Assembly (NCBI RefSeq): GCF_009707385.1
Contig: NZ_CP046115.1
Coordinates: 4,960,001 to 5,024,000 of the forward strand
Direction of reading: 5' to 3'
DNA from: Klebsiella oxytoca
Lineage (GTDB): Bacteria; Pseudomonadota; Gammaproteobacteria; Enterobacterales; Enterobacteriaceae
Length of the DNA: 64,000 nt
In this document: piece after piece, positions 61,905-64,000 of the stretch
Layout: every line of letters starts with the position of its first letter
Numbering within the stretch: the stretch's first letter is position 1
Program-made: the position numbers and the translations under genes
Notes under the pieces: generated by a model
The model's input: only the letters and a program-made list of their open reading frames with translations
Told to the model about the DNA's origin: nothing
Database searches by the model: none

Positions 61905-63199
61905 TAGCGCTCCTGTGGGTACCCCAATTTCCGCAGCATGTCGCGGGTGACCAGCACGATACCTTCCTCCGAGCGGTAGAAACGACGTGCGTCCTCTTCC
62001 GCGTTCTCACCAATAACCATACCTTCCGGGATTACGCAGGCGCGGTCAATAATGCAGCGACGCAGGCGGCACGAACGGCCAACCCAAACCTCTGGCAACA
62101 AGACGGCCGAATCAATATTACAGAACGAATTCACCCGCACGCGCGGGAACAGCACCGACTGCACTACCACCGAGCCGGAGATAATACATCCGCCGGAAAC
62201 CAGTGAGTTCAGGGTCATTCCGTGGCTGCCCGAGCGGTCCTGAACGAATTTGGCCGGCGGTAAAGGCTCCATATGGGTGCGGATCGGCCAGTTCTGGTCG
62301 TACATGTCGAGTTCCGGGGTTACCGAAGCCAGGTCGAGGTTGGCTTTCCAGTATGCTTCCAGGGTCCCGACATCGCGCCAGTAGGGCTCTGACTGCGGAT
62401 CGGACTGCACGCAGGAGAGTGGGAAAGGATGTGCATATGCCATGCCAGCTTTGGTGATTTTCGGAATAATGTCTTTACCAAAATCGTGGCTGGAGTTTTC
62501 ATCGCTGTCGTCGTCTTCCAGAAGCTCATAAAGATAATCAGCATCAAAGACATAGATACCCATACTCGCCAGCGATTTGCTGGCATCTCCCGGCATCGCC
62601 GGAGGGTTAGCCGGTTTTTCGACGAAATCGATAATTTTATCGGTCTCATCCACCGCCATCACCCCGAACGCCCGCGCCTCTTCAATAGGCACCGGCATAC
62701 AGGCAACGGTGCAACGCGCGCCTTTTTCGACGTGATCGATAAGCATGCGCGAGTAGTCTTGCTTGTAAATATGGTCACCGGCGAGGATAACAACATACTC
62801 CGCCTTGTAGCGACGAATAATATCGAGGTTCTGCGTCACCGCATCCGCCGTGCCGCGGTACCAGTTTTCCCCCTGCATTCTTTGCTGAGCGGGCAGCAGG
62901 TCCACAAACTCGTTCATCTCTTCATTGAAGAACGACCAGCCGCGCTGGATATGCTGCACCAGAGTATGCGATTGATACTGGGTGATGACGCCGATACGAC
63001 GAATACCTGAGTTAATACAGTTAGATAACGCAAAATCGATAATACGGAACTTACCGCCAAAATGGACAGCAGGTTTCGCGCGTTTATTGGTCAGATCTTT
63101 CAGACGGGTACCACGTCCCCCGGCAAGGATCAGCGCAACGGATTTGATCGGCAACTGACGCGCCAGCATCAACGGATCGTTCTTTTCTACCCCAACCAT
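61904..63199 (-). CDS. glgC: Glucose-1-phosphate adenylyltransferase GlgC
   Basis: Allosteric ADP-glucose pyrophosphorylase, the committed step of glycogen synthesis, 431 residues. The nucleotide-binding motif is [20 protein letters not shown] near residue 23, with the activator-site lysine in the same region. [13 protein letters not shown] near 115, [13 protein letters not shown] near 193 and the C-terminal beta-helix ([20 protein letters not shown]) are present. The ATG at 63199 sits after AGGAGTTAATT. The frame continues upstream for 34 codons across the glgX-glgC spacer without a good ribosome site. Confidence 0.98.
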   Translation of the reverse strand: MVGVEKNDPLMLARQLPIKSVALILAGGRGTRLKDLTNKRAKPAVHFGGKFRIIDFALSNCINSGIRRIGVITQYQSHTLVQHIQRGWSFFNEEMNEFVDLLPAQQRMQGENWYRGTADAVTQNLDIIRRYKAEYVVILAGDHIYKQDYSRMLIDHVEKGARCTVACMPVPIEEARAFGVMAVDETDKIIDFVEKPANPPAMPGDASKSLASMGIYVFDADYLYELLEDDDSDENSSHDFGKDIIPKITKAGMAYAHPFPLSCVQSDPQSEPYWRDVGTLEAYWKANLDLASVTPELDMYDQNWPIRTHMEPLPPAKFVQDRSGSHGMTLNSLVSGGCIISGSVVVQSVLFPRVRVNSFCNIDSAVLLPEVWVGRSCRLRRCIIDRACVIPEGMVIGENAEEDARRFYRSEEGIVLVTRDMLRKLGYPQER

Positions 63200-63279
63200 A
63201 ATTAACTCCTTTTTTACTCCCCAGCTTGCCTGCCCTTCTCGCCGCGTCGTCGCTTCGAGTCCAACCGGAAGCCCCGAGG

Positions 63280-64000
63280 TTACGACCTTTGAAATACGCA
63301 CACTCCGTGCGCGGGCCCATGCCAGACAGCCATAGTGACCGGATTATCCTCTCCGGCGAAAGGTGGAATGGCTCGCCATTCCCCCGCAGGTAAAGCCATC
63401 TCTGCCACCTCGGCGGTGGCGTTGAGCGCCAGCAGCCAGCGATCGGACAATACGATCTGCAAACGCGGCGCACCGTGCTGCCATTCATCGACAGATAGCG
63501 GCTGTGCATATTGGTTTAACCAGCGAACGCTGCCGTCTCCCTCCTGCCACCAGCGATTCTCGGTTAAAGCCGGAATACGCTGGCGCAGATGAATTAACGC
63601 GGCGGTGAACGCGGTCAACCCGCGGTTAGTATGGTTCCAGTCCAGCCAGGTCAACGCATTATCCTGACAGTAAGCATTATTGTTGCCATGCTGGCTGTGA
63701 CCATGTTCGTCACCCGCCAGCAGCATCGGCGTTCCCTGCGCCAGTAGTAGCGTCGCCAACAGGGCGTGAACGCTGGCACGGCGCCGTTCAATTACAGCAA
63801 GACTCCCTTCTAAACCTTCTATTCCATGATTGTTACTGTAGTTATTGTTAGTCCCATCGCGATTCTCCTCCCCGTTTGCCTCATTGTGTTTCTGATTGAA
63901 ACAAACGCAGTCGCGCAGGGTAAAACCATCATGCGCGGTGACCAGGTTAACCGCCGCCGCCGGCTCTCTTCCGTTACGCTGAAAAACGTCGCTGGAAGCG
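63280..64000 (-). CDS. glgX: Glycogen debranching enzyme GlgX, C-terminal part (cut by window edge)
   Basis: GH13 isoamylase-type enzyme that removes the short branches left by phosphorylase. About 239 C-terminal residues are visible. They include [18 protein letters not shown] at the upstream side (the region of the transition-state Asp), [40 protein letters not shown] and a C-terminal beta domain ending GVCVFQRS. The frame stays open to the window edge. An 80-base spacer separates it from glgC. Confidence 0.96.
   Translation of the reverse strand, partial: ASSDVFQRNGREPAAAVNLVTAHDGFTLRDCVCFNQKHNEANGEENRDGTNNNYSNNHGIEGLEGSLAVIERRRASVHALLATLLLAQGTPMLLAGDEHGHSQHGNNNAYCQDNALTWLDWNHTNRGLTAFTAALIHLRQRIPALTENRWWQEGDGSVRWLNQYAQPLSVDEWQHGAPRLQIVLSDRWLLALNATAEVAEMALPAGEWRAIPPFAGEDNPVTMAVWHGPAHGVCVFQRS

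Overview
This is a chromosomal window from a member of the Enterobacteriaceae. Nearly every protein matches, in length and motifs, a gene I know from the E. coli K-12 stretch kefB-crp-nirB-dam-mrcA-pckA-malT-rtcBA-glpD-glg, but the sequence divergence and several gene-content differences point to a relative such as Klebsiella, Raoultella, Kluyvera or Enterobacter rather than E. coli. An rsr gene with Y-like RNAs beside rtcBA, a codA gene beside nirB, and the missing frl/yhf block all support this. I see no insertion sequence, prophage, integrase, CRISPR array, rRNA or true tRNA. The window is dense ancestral backbone.

Layout. 1-6100: kefB (N-terminal part) and kefG, divergent from yheS, yheT-yheU and prkB, then yhfA. 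6185-12300: crp, yhfK and the leftward argD, pabA, fic, yhfG and ppiA. 12557-20560: tsgA, leftward codA, then nirB-nirD-nirC-cysG, which form nitrite reductase, its transporter and its sirohaem cofactor enzyme, behind FNR and NarL/P sites. 20649-30609: one long leftward series read hofM-N-O-P-Q, aroK, aroB, damX, dam, rpe, gph, trpS (DNA-uptake-like pilus proteins, shikimate pathway, cell division, DNA methylation, sugar phosphate metabolism, tRNA charging). 30727-38440: mrcA, nudE, igaA, yrfG, hslR, hslO. 38787-48286: pckA directly followed by malQ-malP and the activator gene malT.

48283-54233 is the most interesting region. It is an RNA-repair locus read leftward from a near-perfect sigma-54 promoter: rsr (Ro60-like protein), three tandem Y-like RNA elements, rtcB (RNA ligase) and rtcA (RNA cyclase). 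The sigma-54 activator gene rtcR is divergent. Two of the RNA elements carry convincing tRNA mimic modules (acceptor, D and T arms) on a shared Ro-type stem. The third has the same stem core with only a short loop. A 30-bp imperfect palindrome lies where an RtcR upstream activating site would be expected.

54215-64000: glpR, glpG, glpE and divergent glpD (glycerol-3-phosphate use), then the leftward glycogen genes glgX (C-terminal part), glgC, glgA and glgP.

Cyclic AMP control recurs: CRP-like sites can be read upstream of crp, between ppiA and tsgA, and upstream of pckA, malT and glpD. Relative to the E. coli order as I remember it, two blocks are absent: yhfL/frl/yhfS-Z between cysG and trpS, and envZ-ompR to gntT between pckA and malQ. 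Gene names rest on remembered sequences and orders; no database search was run.
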